The notes under the pieces: generated by a model | Told to the model about the DNA's origin: nothing | Databases searched by the model: none | The model's input: the letters and a program-made list of their open reading frames with translations, nothing else | Shown here: positions 52,094-64,000 of the stretch, piece after piece | Numbering within the stretch: the first letter of the stretch is position 1 | Layout: each line of letters opens with the position of its first letter | Made by a program: the position numbers and the translations under genes | Assembly: GCA_045837725.1 (NCBI GenBank) | Contig: JBEWZL010000013.1 | Coordinates: 310,001 to 374,000, forward strand | From: Vermamoeba vermiformis | Lineage: Eukaryota; Tubulinea; Echinamoebida | DNA: 64,000 bases | Direction: 5' to 3'

Positions 52094-53544
52094 TCAAAAC
52101 TTGAATTCAGCAATGTACTTTTGATAATCATCAGGCAGTTGACTCTCAACAGGCACATTGTTCGGTTGACTCTCGTCGATCTTGGGATACGGCGTGAGGA
52201 ACGGTCGTTTAATGTAACGTCTGTAGTCCTCGGCCCATCGTCGCTCCTCCCAGTTGCCAGTACGCCACTGACCGTCAGTATCACGCACGACCATGGCACG
52301 GTTGTACATGTCGGATGTAGGCGAGATGTCCCACATGATCATCTTGACTGGGAACTTGTTAGGGTAGATCTTGGGCTGGTAGCCGGGCAAGTACATCTTC
52401 TCGGTGATGTATTTGACCTCGGGGATCTTCTTCTTCGGGGTCTTGGGCGATTCTCGGTAGTACTTGGCCTCGCGTCTTCGGATGAACTTCAACAACTCGC
52501 CTGATTTGACGTCACCATCGATCCAGAACCATGTAGAAGGGCTTTGGTACTATTTATAGACGAATTAGTTTAAATAAATTTCAATTAGTAAATTAACTGG
52601 TGGATCTCGATCGCCTTTTTTAGCATAATTTCTTGCCAGCGTCAAAATAAATTATATTAAACTGGGTACCACTCCATTAATATAATTTAGGTTATATATG
52701 TAAATCACTTGTAATAATTTGCCTTAAATTGTTCCAACTGCGGAACTTTTAACTTGCCTTTCGGATGGGTATTTCATCGGGGATATCAGGAATGTCTTGA
52801 GGGAATGCTGTCTCGCCGAACTTCTTGGCAAGCAATCTGTCAATGGTATCGTCGAGTATTACACCGTCAGCTTCGGCTTGTTCTTCGATTTTGCTCGACC
52901 ACAAATATAACTTCATTCGATCCACACGCATTTTAAATAAATTGGATAATCTTGCAGCGGTCCAATAGTCTAATAAATATTACATTAGTATTGTCGTCAT
53001 TCAAGACGTAAGGGCATTATTTCTGTTGTTTCGAGCGGATTGACAAAATAATTCAAAATTAAAATAAATTCAACAACAATTATGCGCGTCAAATAAACAT
53101 ACTAGGATTTTTCTTGTGTAATTCGTAGGCTTTTTTGCGTGCTTCTTCTGAAAAACAAGGGTCGTTGGCATGAGCAACACGTTGTTCCAGATCGGCCCTC
53201 ATCTTTTTGGCCCAGTATAAAAAGTTTTGATATTCAATAGCTTCTAAACGTCCACGTTCTTCCTTTTTGTGTTTAAGTGCTTCTTCTTCTTGTCTAGAGC
53301 GTGTGTCTTCGAATTCAAGGATGCGGGCTCGTTCTTCCTCAGATACATTTTCAAAATATTTTTCTAATTGCTTTTGCTTATCATCTCCTTCTTTCTTTTC
53401 GCCCTTATCACCCTTCTTTTTATTTTTGGGTAATTTGAAAAATTCTGTGGCGTATGAACGTGTTTGGATGCAAGCCACAGTGGATGCAGTCTTTGAGCCT
53501 GTGCTGCGCAATTGAAATACTGATTTTCGTAACACTGGTAGCAT
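52094..53544 (-). CDS. Mitochondrial protein, probably mitoribosomal (mS45/EMR-like)
   Basis: From ATG 53544 the N-terminus (MLPVLRKSVFQLRSTGSK) is basic and Ser/Arg-rich with no acidic residues, then CIQTRSYATEF, a typical mitochondrial targeting peptide with an RSYA cut site. A charged coiled coil follows, then exons with DYWTAARLSNLF and KMRVDRMKLYLWSSKIEEQ, a helix-turn-helix-like pattern recalling the eukaryotic mitochondrial regulator / mS45 family. The C-terminal part has Trp/Tyr-rich segments (STWFWIDGDV, NWEERRWAEDYRRY). About 330 residues. The family call is tentative; mitochondrial location is better supported. Confidence 0.6.
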
Positions 53545-53738
53545 GGCTCGTGTTGTTTATAAACAAAAAATAATGAATAAACTGAACAGGATCGCGCAAC
53601 AGTTTTTTGACACAAACGAATGAAATCACTGCGCGGGACACGTTGGGACGATGAACGTACTTGCACTATTAAGGGTATTGGTAATAATATACTTTAATAC
53701 AGAACTATACACGCAACGTTTCAGTTTTGGATCGGTTT

Positions 53739-55208
53739 TTAGTTGTCTTCGTCTTCATCTGCAACGTTTGGCAGCGGAAGAGGCAACTTCCACAGGCCCA
53801 ACGACTTGTCATTAAAGTAGGGCTTGGAGAGGTCTACAGTACCCCAATACTTCTCGTTGAACAGTTCAAGTGGTTGCGGGAAATTGTATGGTTCTTTGAG
53901 CAGGTTGATCTGTCGCCACTGACCGGGCTTGTCAATGTTCCACGGGTCATGGTCGGGGAACAAGGTTGTCAACAAGTACTTCGAGCCACTCTGTATATAA
54001 CATATCAATATCATTAATAAGGGAGCTCAAGACACGTAGTCCAAGGTGGATCAAACGTGACCCAGTGACACGTACCTTATTGAAGTTGTTAATAATCTTC
54101 TTCACTTGTCGATCAGGCAAGTGCACAAAGGCATCGCGTGTGACAATGAGATCGAAGGGCTTGTACGGTGGTTGCGTCACCATGTCCATCACTAAGAACT
54201 TGCGGCTCGTGTTGCCAAATCTTTCACGGTCAAATTTAATCAGGCCACGCACGATATCTGCACCGACATATTCAACTTCTATAATAATAGCACGTTAGTG
54301 TCGCTTCGTGGGACTACTACTCGTGCTACTAGATCTACATATGACACTGTCTTTTACATTCGTTGGTTGTACGTACCGTGTTCGAATTCCACTTTGCGCA
54401 TCCAATTCAAATCACCGCACGGCACATCGAGCAGTGAGCGCACGTTGTACTTTGATGCGACTGTACGCACAATGTTGCGCACTTCAACTGTTTGTTTCAA
54501 CTCCGAACCTGCATAACGTTACAGCCATTATTAAATGCTACGGTATAGTCATGATTTATGTGCATTATCGTACCTCTGCCAGACACGGATTCTTCTGATT
54601 GCCAGAACGATTTTTCAAAAATGGTATCAAATACCTCCATCCGTTCTCTGTCGGCCTTATTCTCCAATACAGCTGCATATTATTAATAAATATAATTAGT
54701 GCTATTTATAATATACCTGGCACCGAGCAGTCTTCGCCTTTGAAGCCCCAGTCACAAACGCACACGTTGTCTTTTTCGCAAAGTCCGTTGCCTGAGCAAT
54801 AATTCAAGCACTGGGAGTCTGCTAAAAATAAATTATTAATTACAAGCGTGGTAATAAGTGATTATAATCAATTTAGTGGCGATCTGAGGATCTGTAAATT
54901 AATAATAATTTTAACAATACAAAAATACAATTTAACGTCGAAAGTATCTTGTTAGCAATTAAACATTATTTTTAGACTATTTTACCATTATCAGAGTTAT
55001 TTTGGTTGCCGCTTCCAGTGCTCCTCGTTCGCGTTATAAAATACATCACCATCATTAGGGCAATGGCGACGATAGCGAATAGTCTAATAGGAGTGAGTGG
55101 TCCTTTAGTTCTTCTCCGTCGATTCATGGTGTCTTTTTCGGTAGAATATTCGATCTGACGTCTGATCCATTTCTGCGCACAACCGTCGCACAATTTTTCA
55201 TACCGCAT
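53739..55208 (-). CDS. Type II membrane EGF-domain SAM-dependent methyltransferase
   Basis: Start is ATG 55208 (MRYEKLCDGC) or the in-frame ATG at 55127 (MNRRRRTKG). A single TM (IRLFAIVAIALMMVMYFIT) follows a basic segment, which makes it a type II Golgi or ER protein. The next exon is an EGF-like domain with six Cys (SQCLNYCSGNGLC, VCVCDWGFKGEDC). The catalytic part has RSLLDVPCGDLNWM (motif I), YVGADIVRGLI, DLIVTRDAFVHLPD and SGSKYLLTTLFPD, fitting a known family of class I methyltransferases predicted to act on glycans. The tail is Asp/Glu-rich. Substrate unknown. Confidence 0.8.
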
Positions 55209-55514
55209 ACAGTAGCACCTTCTAAGGATTGCAAATCATGTCTATTGCAAGATGCCTCATCGTTAAATGGTGGGCTAGTAAGTCTTCCTCTGTACGGATG
55301 TACAACTTATTTCGTACCGTGGTTCCTCATCCTAGGAAATTATGAATATCACTCCTCTATATTCATAATATCCAGGAGAGGATACTGCCAAGTACAATGG
55401 CGGCTTGCACCGAACATTATCAGTATTAGTATTATTAAAGTACAGTCACCAAGCCCGATTTTAATTAGAAAATCTTTTACAGAGATGATAGCCAGCCAAC
55501 CGATCTGTTTCCAT
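55209..55514. other. Intergenic region
   Basis: This 306 bp gap lies between two minus-strand genes. An open stretch on the plus strand here has no family match. Nothing else seen. Confidence 0.4.
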
Positions 55515-58500
55515 TTAAGGCAACAGCACCGAGTGATTGATAATCATCAACTTCATGATGCGATTGACAGCAGGTGTGTCTCGCAGTGCTATTTCAGGGG
55601 TCTCGTTCAAACATCGCAGCAAGTTGGGTGCGAACACGATCGATAAGTTGACAGGTGTCATCTTCGTTACCGAGGATCCGGCAATGATTTCGAGGGTGTA
55701 CAGCAGTCTCTTGAGGGTCAGTCTATACGGTATTAAAAGATATGTTAGTAAGTGCCGGGCTGCAATAGAACATATGCTCGTTGATGGAATGTTTGACGTA
55801 CCTGTTGACTTCAGGCAACTTTGAAAGCACGTCGCGCAACAACACGAGACACTTGTCGTCATCTCCTTCAGCTGCAAATAAGCCAAAGTTAGTACTTGCA
55901 TATTGCCATGAAGCATGGCCAGTAGTATTCATATTGCTTACCGTGACAGGCAATAATATCGTTGTACAAAGCGAAGGTGAAGAGTGGATCCGGCAGCTCT
56001 CTAAAATACAACTTCAACAAGCCAGCCACAACGTGTGCCTCCATATCCTCGCCGAATTTAATGTCTTGGCCCTTGTCAATCAATTTTTTCAACTCTTGAA
56101 TCTTGTTTGAATTGCCTGACAATCTGAAAATTCCTTCGGTTTGCAAGCCTTAAAATAGCAACAGTCAATACACTAGTACTATTAGTATATGGGATATTAT
56201 TACCATTTTGTTCAACATAAAGCAGGGCCTTTTCGACGATAAAAGGGATCTTTCTGTCTTTGTTCAACGGATGCAACATCACCTCTTCAATTTTCACGCC
56301 AAAAATCTGATGTTCGTCTGCTTTGGCACCAGAGCGCTTCAAGGTACTAATATAAAAGAGTCAGATATTGATAATTATTGAAAGGATCCGGATGTGGATC
56401 TCACCTCTGCAAAACGTCATCGGGCAACATTAACTGTTGAATATTCATGTACTTTGAGAGCTGTTGTTTGATGTCGTCAATATACACCAACTTCTTCCAG
56501 AACTTGGAGCTGATAAAGGGTCTGAACAGGCCAAACACGGTCTTCACGAAGAATGTTGGCTGAATGATGAACAATTGCTTCAAATTCTTTTTGTACCTGC
56601 AAATAACTTCGTTAATAACGGTGTTAAGGTGACACGTGTCAAATCGAGACTTGGCGCCAAGATATTTTTGGGCTTTCAAAGGGTGAAAAAATTCAATTCA
56701 AGTACGTACTTCCGTGTGAACATTGAATAGACCTTGCGCAGCCAACTGAACGAGAGTTTGTTCTCGGAGGTCATGCCCGAGTGCACGTAGACAATGCTGT
56801 ATTCTTTTTCGACAATAGGGTCCATAGTGCTAAGAGTGTACAAGATAAACATGTCGAGACTGATCTTCTTGGCCGGCACTCGTGAGCCAATCAACACAAT
56901 AATAGGACGGTTGCTGAAGTCAACACCTGTGTGGCACGAGTTAGTACGACAAAAATAGCTACACGGTATTTTACTCAGGCACGAACAAAAAGTGTTCACT
57001 GTGCCGCGCATGTATTTTAGTGGGTTTCACAAAGAGACGTACCTGCTTGATAGAGCATGCGATACTGTTGGAATTCAGTGAAGTCCATGGACTTGGCCAT
57101 ATTGAGGTAGTAATCGTAGTCGCGCACTTGTTTGTTGTTGTTCTTGGGCACCGAGTTCGGGGTCTTGGCGTGTGCTTGAGGAGGAGCGGCCACTGGCTTA
57201 GTGGTGTCTTCTCCGGCCATGTTAGCTGCTTTGGGCACGGGCATCGATTGATGCAGGGCACGTTGTTCGACCATGACGGGGACCGAGCCCTTTCTGTCCA
57301 AGAATCGGGGACTAACTCTGGGCGGTTCTTTTGTTGAAAGAGGGTCAGCAGAGACACTTTCCAAGTTCACAGGCTTGAATGTGCCGCCTGAGGGTCGTGA
57401 GTTACGCCACGAAGAGCGGACTGGCTTCTCTTTGGGTTCGCTGTCTTCACTCTTCGGTGCTTCAGTTGTGACCGGCGTGGCTTGTGATGTGTTCTCAGTG
57501 CTGGGCGCAGCAGTTTGTTGCTCAGTAGTGATCGTGGGGTCACTCGGTGTGCGTGCCACAAGTGTCCCAAGAGCGGCTTTGAACTCGTTCGAGACTTGTT
57601 GGTTAGAACGTGGCGAGCGTTGAGGAGGTTGTGGCGGTTCTTTTTTAGTCTCTTCGACCTTGGTCTTCCAAAAGTCAACGCGATTTTTGACAGACTCGTC
57701 GTGCGTGTGGTCTGTCGGACCTGAACTTATCGTCGCTGAAGATACGTGTCACACATTAGTTATGCACTAATAATACATGCAAACGATAGAAGCTCACCTC
57801 GTCGTTGGTTACTAGTAGTATCTTCGTCGCCCATGTTCTGCTGCACGAGATTCCAGTAGCCCTTTGATGACATGTTCGTGGCTTTTCGTCGCATCCGAAG
57901 ACTGCCTCGACGAGCAAAATTCTCATCAACTTCGACATTTTCCTCATCTTGCGCTTCATTATTATTATCGCCAGTATTATCAGCATTTGCTTGAAGATTT
58001 GTCAAGCGGGCGTTCAAATCTGACATTGTAACTTCTGGATCTTCTTCAGCATCCGTATCTTTGAACGCTCGACTCTGCCGCCGTGATTCCCTGGAGCTTT
58101 GATATGCAGTAAATTGCTTTTCAAGCTTTTGGAGCAGATCTAAGATTTGATAGGTCAATGATTTTATTGAATAGGAAAATTGGTAAAATGGAGTATGAAA
58201 TCACAATCAAATTACGAGTAATAATTCAATAAATTAGAAATAAGCCGTATTTAACAAGTATTAAAGAGATTTTCAATTATGACGCGGAGGTAATTAAATA
58301 ATAATATTTTTGATTGATCTCACCTTCTCCAAACGTCATTGTCAAGTACTTCTTCTCATCATCGTCTTTAGTTCTAAATCCCAATAAATCTTCTTCGTCG
58401 TCATCATCATCGTCAAATAATGAAGACCTTTTCTTTGCTGGCTCAGCAGCTTTCTTTTTGAATAGATCTGAATCCTCGTCTGTATCGTCAATTAAATGGA

Positions 58501-58561
58501 ACTCATTCAATAGACTGCCCACACGAGGCTCGGGTTGAGTATTATCCGAATTATTCGACAT
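55515..58561 (-). CDS. ARHGAP1-like protein: BCH/CRAL-TRIO plus RhoGAP
   Basis: Starts at ATG 58561 (MSNNSDNTQPEPRVG). The N-terminal 400 or so residues are disordered, Glu/Ser/Pro/Thr-rich. The BCH/Sec14-like domain has PIIVLIGSRVPAKKISLD, YIVYVHSGMTSENKLSF-like sequence and KKNLKQLFIIQPTFFVKTVF. The RhoGAP domain has QTEGIFRLSGNSNKIQEL (the arginine finger Arg is in GIFRLSG), LKLYFRELPDPLF and NLSIVFAPNLLR. Matches the layout of p50RhoGAP/Cdc42GAP. Regulates Rho-family GTPases at membranes. The stop is at 55515-55517. About seven introns; the one near 56635 has the palindrome described in the findings. Confidence 0.9.
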
Positions 58562-59031
58562 TTGGGACCTCTGTGGCTTAGTGCATTCGAAGTTGAATAA
58601 AATCAGAATCTTTTCTCAATCTTCAATTTACGACCTCAAACACACAATTAAGGTTGTTGTACTCATGTCCGATTATGACGCTTCCCTACTTTAGCGGAGA
58701 TAAGCTTATTATTATTACAAAGTGCAATTTCGAAAGTTGGCGGTTTAGGTAAATGCGTAAAATTCATGAATAATAATGCCCAAATATGTGCGTCCATAAC
58801 CGAGTGAGTTTAAAAGAAATTAACCACTACTGCAATAGCTTCTGTGCAGGAACATTTCTCAGATTTGGTAATTTTACTCCCGAGCTCATTGCAAATTAAT
58901 ACTGCAATGTCTCAGGCACTTGCATTTGCATTCTTATACTCTTCTCATTGCACTCTTTTTGTGGTCCTTTTTGTGACAGAAATATTTCTTCGTACTCAAA
59001 TCGGTATATTGAACACCACGCAGGATCAAGC
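58562..59031. other. Divergent intergenic region
   Basis: This 470 bp gap is the shared upstream side of the RhoGAP gene (minus) and the PARG-NADAR gene (plus). It is AT-rich with no coding frame. Confidence 0.45.
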
Positions 59032-61339
59032 ATGGAACAAAATCAGACGTCAAAACTTGACAAGTGGTACGAGCGCATCGTAGACTATGATGCGCAGGAT
59101 CACTTGACTAAGATTTCCACGTTCGATCACGAAGCTTGGCTAAAGTGGTTCAACAAGTTCAGTCGAGATAGAGACACAGCATCTATTCGGGCCATGAGGT
59201 ACGTATTTTTAATTGATATTTTTGCGCTTGATCGTTCATAGTGATAGTTTCTAAATTTAATACTGATTTTTTTCTCTATTTTTCTCATTGCAGAAAATTG
59301 ATCTGGTACGGGACCGAACAATACAGCCGACGCAGAAAATACAAATTACTCGATGGCACTGAAGTATATTTATGCGATAGTAATGATGTGATCGTTGAAC
59401 AAGCAAGTCTTGATAAAATTTATTTGCGGATCTGACCTATGTTTTAAGGCCAAGAGAACTAAGTTGTTTGACTTCACTCGCAACTTCAACTTGGATTTTA
59501 CTGATGAGATTAACGGCCTCAATTATGATACCGTAGTTGAAGTCGTTGAAGGCGATTGTCTCGAGGAGGGCATCCGCTTGAAAGAGCTCGGATTCAACCC
59601 TGCAGTCTTGAACATGGCTAGTGCTAAGCGAGCAGGAGGAGGTACGACTAATATAAATAGTATATATAACTCGTATTTACTCTTAATTAGGCTATCTGAA
59701 CGGCGCTGGAGCACAAGAAGAGAATCTGTTCCGCCGATCGAACTACTTTCAATCGTTAGAAGACCCTGATCAATTAGACAAAGAACGGTCGTGGTACTAC
59801 CCCTTGCCTGAGTTCTCAGGGTACGCATAACAATACTCTTCTTATCATCCTTTTGCTGATCCACTTTACTTTAGCGTCTATTCGCCTGAAGTGTTTGTGT
59901 TCAGAGAATCAGAGCAGAAAGGTACCAGTGACGATAATAGTGCATATATAAATAGGTCTAATGTATTGTACAGGTTACGGACTGATGCCCAAGCCAGTCA
60001 CCATGGCCTTCATCGCTGTGGCTGCTTACGCGTCACCCAAACTTCAAGAGAACAGAAAACGACCTGCTTATTTAGGTACATATAACTACATATGCCTTTA
60101 GTCAGTTAGTCACGGCTAATATCGTGTGCAATAGGCAATTTGGTCCTCGCTGATAACTTTGTCGAGAAAACTAAGCGCAAAATGCGAGTCATTCTCTACC
60201 TCGCCCTCGTCAATGGTCATGATGCAGTCGTGTTGTCAGCAATGGGCTGTGGTGCTTATAAGAACCCTCCAGGGTACGTTAATATACTTGGCAAGTGCCT
60301 CCTAGTGACATCTTTGACACGTTATTTTCTTGCAGTCACATTGCTCAATTGTTCCGCGAAGTCATCAATGAACCCAAGTTCAGAAACAAATTCAAACACA
60401 TTTCATTTGCTATATTTAGTAAGTCATCACGTGCTCTGTAAATCGCTCAGTGGAAGCTAACAAGTAATAACCAGATGATCACAACGCTAACAAGGCACAC
60501 AATCCGTTGGGCAACTTTTATCCGTTTGCAGAAGTGTTCAAAGACATGTCTGCAAAGAACAAAACCAAGTCACAGACTAACGCCAAGAATGTGGCGACAA
60601 ACAAGACCAACAACGCGAATTCAAAGAACAATAACACAAATAACAACACCAACGCGAAGAATAACAACAATAATACCAACAGTAATAATACTAACTCCAA
60701 TACGAGTGTCAGCCCAGTCGAGAACAAATCAGCAGAATCAAGTCATATTAGCCCCTCGAACAACAACACTGTTAATCTTGAGACAAAAGTAGATCAAATG
60801 GAGATTGATGAGAAAGGTGAGTAGTAAACAGTGACATCAATTGATGACATTCAGAGAGTTAACTGTTTTTCTTAGTAATCAATTTCTACCGCACAAATGA
60901 AGTGCCCTACGGCGTGTTCAGCAACTTCGCCAAGTACCCCATCAAACTGAAAGACAAAGTGTGGCCCACCACCGAGCACTACTTTCAAGCACAGAAGTTT
61001 GCAGGCACACCGCACGAAGAGACCATGCGCAATGTCAAGACTGCAGCTGAAGTGGCCAAAGCTGGTCGTGATCGATCGCTGCCACTGCGTCAAGACTGGA
61101 ACGAAGTGAAAGAACAAGTGATGGAAGAGGCACTCATGGCCAAGTTCACGCAACATCCACAGCTCAAAAAAGTGTTGTTGGACACGAAGAACGCAGTGCT
61201 CGTCGAACACACGGCGAATGACAGCTATTGGGCTGACGGCGGTGATGGCTCGGGGCAGAACAGACTCGGCTACTTGTTGATGAAAGTGCGCACCACACTG
61301 CGCGATGAGGCCGAGAAGAAGAGTCAGGCCAAGAAATAA
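59032..61339 (+). CDS. Microbial-type PARG fused to a NADAR domain
   Basis: Starts at ATG 59032 (MEQNQTSKLDKWYERI). The first part is a microbial-type poly(ADP-ribose) glycohydrolase: LNMASAKRAGGG, spliced to YLNGAGAQEENLFRRS, gives the signature GGG-x7-QEE, then YYPLPEFSG and LSAMGCGAYKNPPG. After the Asn/Thr-rich linker (about 60570-60810), the last exon is a NADAR domain: FYRTNEVPYGVFSNFAKYP, WPTTEHYFQAQKF and NDSYWADGGDGSGQNRLG. NADAR removes ADP-ribose from guanine or RNA ends in bacteria (known); PARG removes it from proteins (known). One intron near 59384-59444 was placed by frame. Confidence 0.85.
60590..60720 (+). repeat. Asn/Thr-coding low-complexity tract
   Basis: AAC/AAT/ACC codons repeat in the linker between the PARG and NADAR halves, giving runs of Asn with Thr, Lys and Ser. 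Similar Asn tracts occur in the NDR, Ras and USP proteins here, so it is a genome-wide habit. Confidence 0.85.
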
Positions 61340-61500
61340 TTTGAGTCCTTTGTTAATAAACTGTGTAGCTAAATTCAACTGATCCACCTGATCCAGTACA
61401 AATATTCGAAACACAATTTTTTTTCTAAACAAGTATTATAATAATAAGTAAGGTGGTTATGGGTGAGTGGGTATAACAGTTTATATGATACAATTCAAAT

Positions 61501-63263
61501 TTACATTTCGTTGTTGTCATCGTACAACTTGCGGATCTGTTCAGGTTCAGTCGGCAAGTGTGTAATAGGACAACGACGATAGCTGCGCGTGTAGTTGAGG
61601 AGGCAAGGGTAACAATACACAAAGCCGCTCATTGCCATCGCTGGATTGGTGCGCGGCTTTTGGCAGATCGGGCACAACTTTTTGTCTTTAGGAATATCAA
61701 TACCGCTTTGTGCTTTCTATAAAATAACAACAATATTAATATGGTATAATGACAACTGCTTGAATGCTTAAAATGATTAATTCTAAAAACGTGCGATCCA
61801 ATCCTCAAAGTTGGATGCCGTTACACGACACTAAATAAGGCTCTAGATGCCTAAAAATTGCACCAATAATATATGTATATGACGTATTAGTACCTTAGGA
61901 GGTTCAGGTGGAGGAGGAATGGGCTGTTGTTGCGTGACTAAGTTCTGATTCTCGCTGTACCACCACTCCAAGAACTTGAATAAAAAGATGCCAGTAGGCA
62001 AGATGTACTTGCTGTAGTCGAGCATGGTGCTTGTACCGTCCACCAGTGCACCTATAATATCACATAATGTTAACTAAGTGTAAATACAAAATAAATTCTT
62101 GAAATTTGGATCTTTCTTTAGAATGATATTGGACAGATTTGTAAAGTACAAATAGGATTATATGAGAGTATATACGATACTTACCCCATACTAAGTGCAT
62201 AATACCGCGTTCTCTATTATCGCGCATCCGTTGCATTTTGTACGAGAATTGTTTCCTCGATTGCTCGACGAGATCTTGCATTAAGAGTCGCTTGACGGTG
62301 AGTCCCTGCCAGTGCAAGAAGGGCGTATAATAGGTCGTGTAATTGTACATGTAGAGCAGTTGGTAAATGAAGAACAGACTCTCGTAGCAGGCATTGAAGA
62401 TCGGCCAAACGACTTTAAATATCGCTAGTAGCACTCTGAATATGACCTATACGTATATGCAAGTGTTACAATACATTTTGTAGCGATTTGGAAGCGTTTT
62501 GAAGCGGATGTGATCCGGCAGTACACGCGATCGAAAACTCGATTGAAAGAAGTGCACTTACATTTCTGCGCAAAGGTCTATCTTGATCGCCATCTTGTGG
62601 CATGGGTGGCAAGCGAAAGAAGTCAGAATCAACTGGTCCATTGCCGAATTTGTCTTTGTAATAGCGATCGAGCTTGTCTTTCAAATAAGGAACTCCAACC
62701 TAGTTAAATAGACCATATAAATTATTACATATTCATAATAGTGCTATTCTCGCATTTGGTTACCAAAAAGAACAAGCTCCACTTCTTGTGAGAAGATTTC
62801 AAAGGCAGGGATTTGCCATCTACACTTGTAAGGCATCTCTTAAGGCCATAGAAATTTTCTGAGAATGAACCGTCTATATAAATCAGTAGTTAGCATAAAG
62901 TAACTTCGTTTATAACGTTGTAATAATTCTAACGATTTTTTCGGATCGGGAACTGTGATCGTACCGTAATATTTTAAATAATGCTTCTCCATTATAAATA
63001 ATGCTCCATAAAATAGCTCGTCCATATATTTTAAGCACCAGTTCAATATTGGGATACGTTGTGACAAGATCTGAAAATAATTATTAATATTCAATTAGGG
63101 CTATTTTGATAATTAAATAGAAAATAAAATAATTATTAATACATACCGAGAACATATATTTAATAGCAGGCTTTAATGAGGGCATCATTTGAGTTTGAAT
63201 AAACATTTCAAAAAAAGATGGCCTGCTGGCATCCGCAGGGTTGAAATTATACAGAATATTCAT
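61501..63263 (-). CDS. PEX12: Peroxin-12, RING-type peroxisome ligase
   Basis: Starts at ATG 63263 (MNILYNFNPADASRPSFFEM). Family marks: KPAIKYMF, NWCLKYMDELFYGALF, SFSENFYGLKRCL, VGVPYLKDKLDRYY, then FLFKFLEWWYSENQN, close to the human sequence FLQFLDWWYSSENQ. The C-terminal RING reads CPICQKPR, MSGFVYCYPCLLNY and RRCPITHLPT, with the usual loss of some zinc ligands in PEX12. With PEX2 and PEX10 it ubiquitinates PEX5 during receptor recycling. Length near the family norm. Small introns throughout. Confidence 0.9.
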
Positions 63264-63636
63264 GGTGTTGTACTATATACAATAATATTATATGTGTGCT
63301 GTTCAACAGCATCAAGTTGAAATGAAAATTTCCTTTTCGGTCATTTTTGACTGTCACGAGACAGATCGAACACGCTTACGTCAGGAGTTGTTATTATATT
63401 ATACTAGTATCATTGGTACGATAACTCATCGCAATTTAAAGCTGCATTCGAGCAGCAAAGAAAAGAACTTGATCTGAATAATTGAAAACTAGCTTGATTT
63501 AACTCCAAAAGCACTCAGGTAATTTTTAAAATAATTTAACATAACCACCATTAAATAGCATATTAATTATAATTACGACAGACCCCGTCAGGATTTTTCT
63601 AATTTTTCACCTTTCAATTCCAGATCCTTCAACGCG
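63264..63636. other. Divergent intergenic region
   Basis: This 373 bp gap lies between PEX12 (minus) and the RING membrane gene (plus). A short open frame at 63292-63477 has no support and overlaps the promoter. Nothing else seen. Confidence 0.45.
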
Positions 63637-64000
63637 ATGCTGAGTTCAAATACGATCTATTTAATCAATGGTGGAGTGACACTATTAATACTATTAGGCC
63701 TGCAATATTGGCTCAATAAGAACAGATACAAAAAACGAGCCAGAAAACGAAGTCTGTTTGCCGACACTACAGTGGTGGTAGGCGGTGCTGCAGCGCCACC
63801 AGTAGACTCGATATATACTTGTCCTATTTGTTTGCAAACATTAACTGATGCTTGTGAAGCACTGCCTTGCGGACATACTTATTGCGGTAAGATCCACCAA
63901 ATCCGTTCCAAAACCCCACATAATAATAGTGCAAATAAGATCCTATATTACACATATAATATTATAACTATATGATATTTAAAACGATGTTATAAGCCTT
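63637..64000 (+). CDS. RING-finger membrane protein, RNF170-like (partial, runs off the end)
   Basis: Starts at ATG 63637 (MLSSNTIYLINGGVTLLI). One N-terminal TM (YLINGGVTLLILLGLQYWL), a basic segment (NRYKKRARKR), then a RING start: YTCPICLQTLTDAC and PCGHTYCG. The exon ends at a GTAAGA donor at 63887 and the remaining zinc ligands lie outside the window. TM followed by a CPICL RING is the layout of RNF170, an ER ubiquitin ligase, but other membrane RING proteins fit as well. Confidence 0.6.

Noticed and set aside
55245-55646. Plus-strand open frame of 133 codons
   Set aside because: It overlaps the RhoGAP 3' end in antisense and has no recognised features.

Overview
The window is eukaryotic nuclear DNA, gene-dense, with about 30 protein genes on both strands, short GT-AG introns (many under 70 bp) and small intergenic gaps. 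Gene content points to a free-living unicellular or amoeboid protist: a response-regulator/cAMP-phosphodiesterase fusion of the RegA type, two adjacent Ras genes, an NDR kinase, MBTPS2, PEX12, NUS1, ALG2, Prp17 and PRP4 kinase, plus a spliceosomal U2 snRNA gene. RegA-type proteins are best known from Amoebozoa, but the window alone does not settle the lineage (Amoebozoa, Heterolobosea or another protist). I recognise no virus-like element, transposon, CRISPR array, tRNA or rRNA.

Layout. 1-4 kb: a partial gene end, tubulin cofactor A, nicotinamide riboside kinase, a 2OG-Fe(II) oxygenase and an Arf-like GTPase. 4.5-7.7 kb: a long many-exon gene containing what looks like a phage-type helix-hairpin-helix DNA glycosylase domain. 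8-11 kb: a lineage-specific coiled-coil protein and an F-box/Arf-like GTPase fusion. 11-20 kb: site-2 protease, NDR kinase, ALG2, TRMT44. 20-27 kb: two Ras genes and a USP44/49-like deubiquitinase with a histone-H1-like tail. 27-36 kb: a PA-domain seven-TM protein, a small basic protein, an amino acid transporter and Prp17. 35.5-40.7 kb: NUS1, an NmrA-like protein, peroxisomal ECH1 and an orphan gene. 40.8-49 kb: NSF, PRP4 kinase, U2 snRNA, an LRR protein. 49-59 kb: RegA-like protein, a mitochondrial protein, an EGF/methyltransferase type II membrane protein and an ARHGAP1-like RhoGAP. 59-64 kb: a PARG-NADAR fusion, PEX12 and a RING membrane protein that runs off the end.

Recurring themes. 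Splicing is represented by U2 snRNA, Prp17 and PRP4 kinase. The dolichol and N-glycan pathway is represented by NUS1 and ALG2. Peroxisomes are represented by PEX12 and an ECH1 ending in SKL. NAD and ADP-ribose chemistry is represented by the nicotinamide riboside kinase and the PARG-NADAR fusion. These are not operons; each gene appears to have its own promoter, often a short divergent intergenic region. The most unusual items are the HhH-glycosylase-like gene (4485-7650), the PARG-NADAR fusion (59032-61339), the F-box/Arf fusion (9327-11046), and a Ras whose intron-split codon 59 reads Thr.

Gene models were spliced by eye. Exon edges were chosen by keeping frame and by recall of protein families, so small first or last exons may be wrong. 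No alignments or searches were run.
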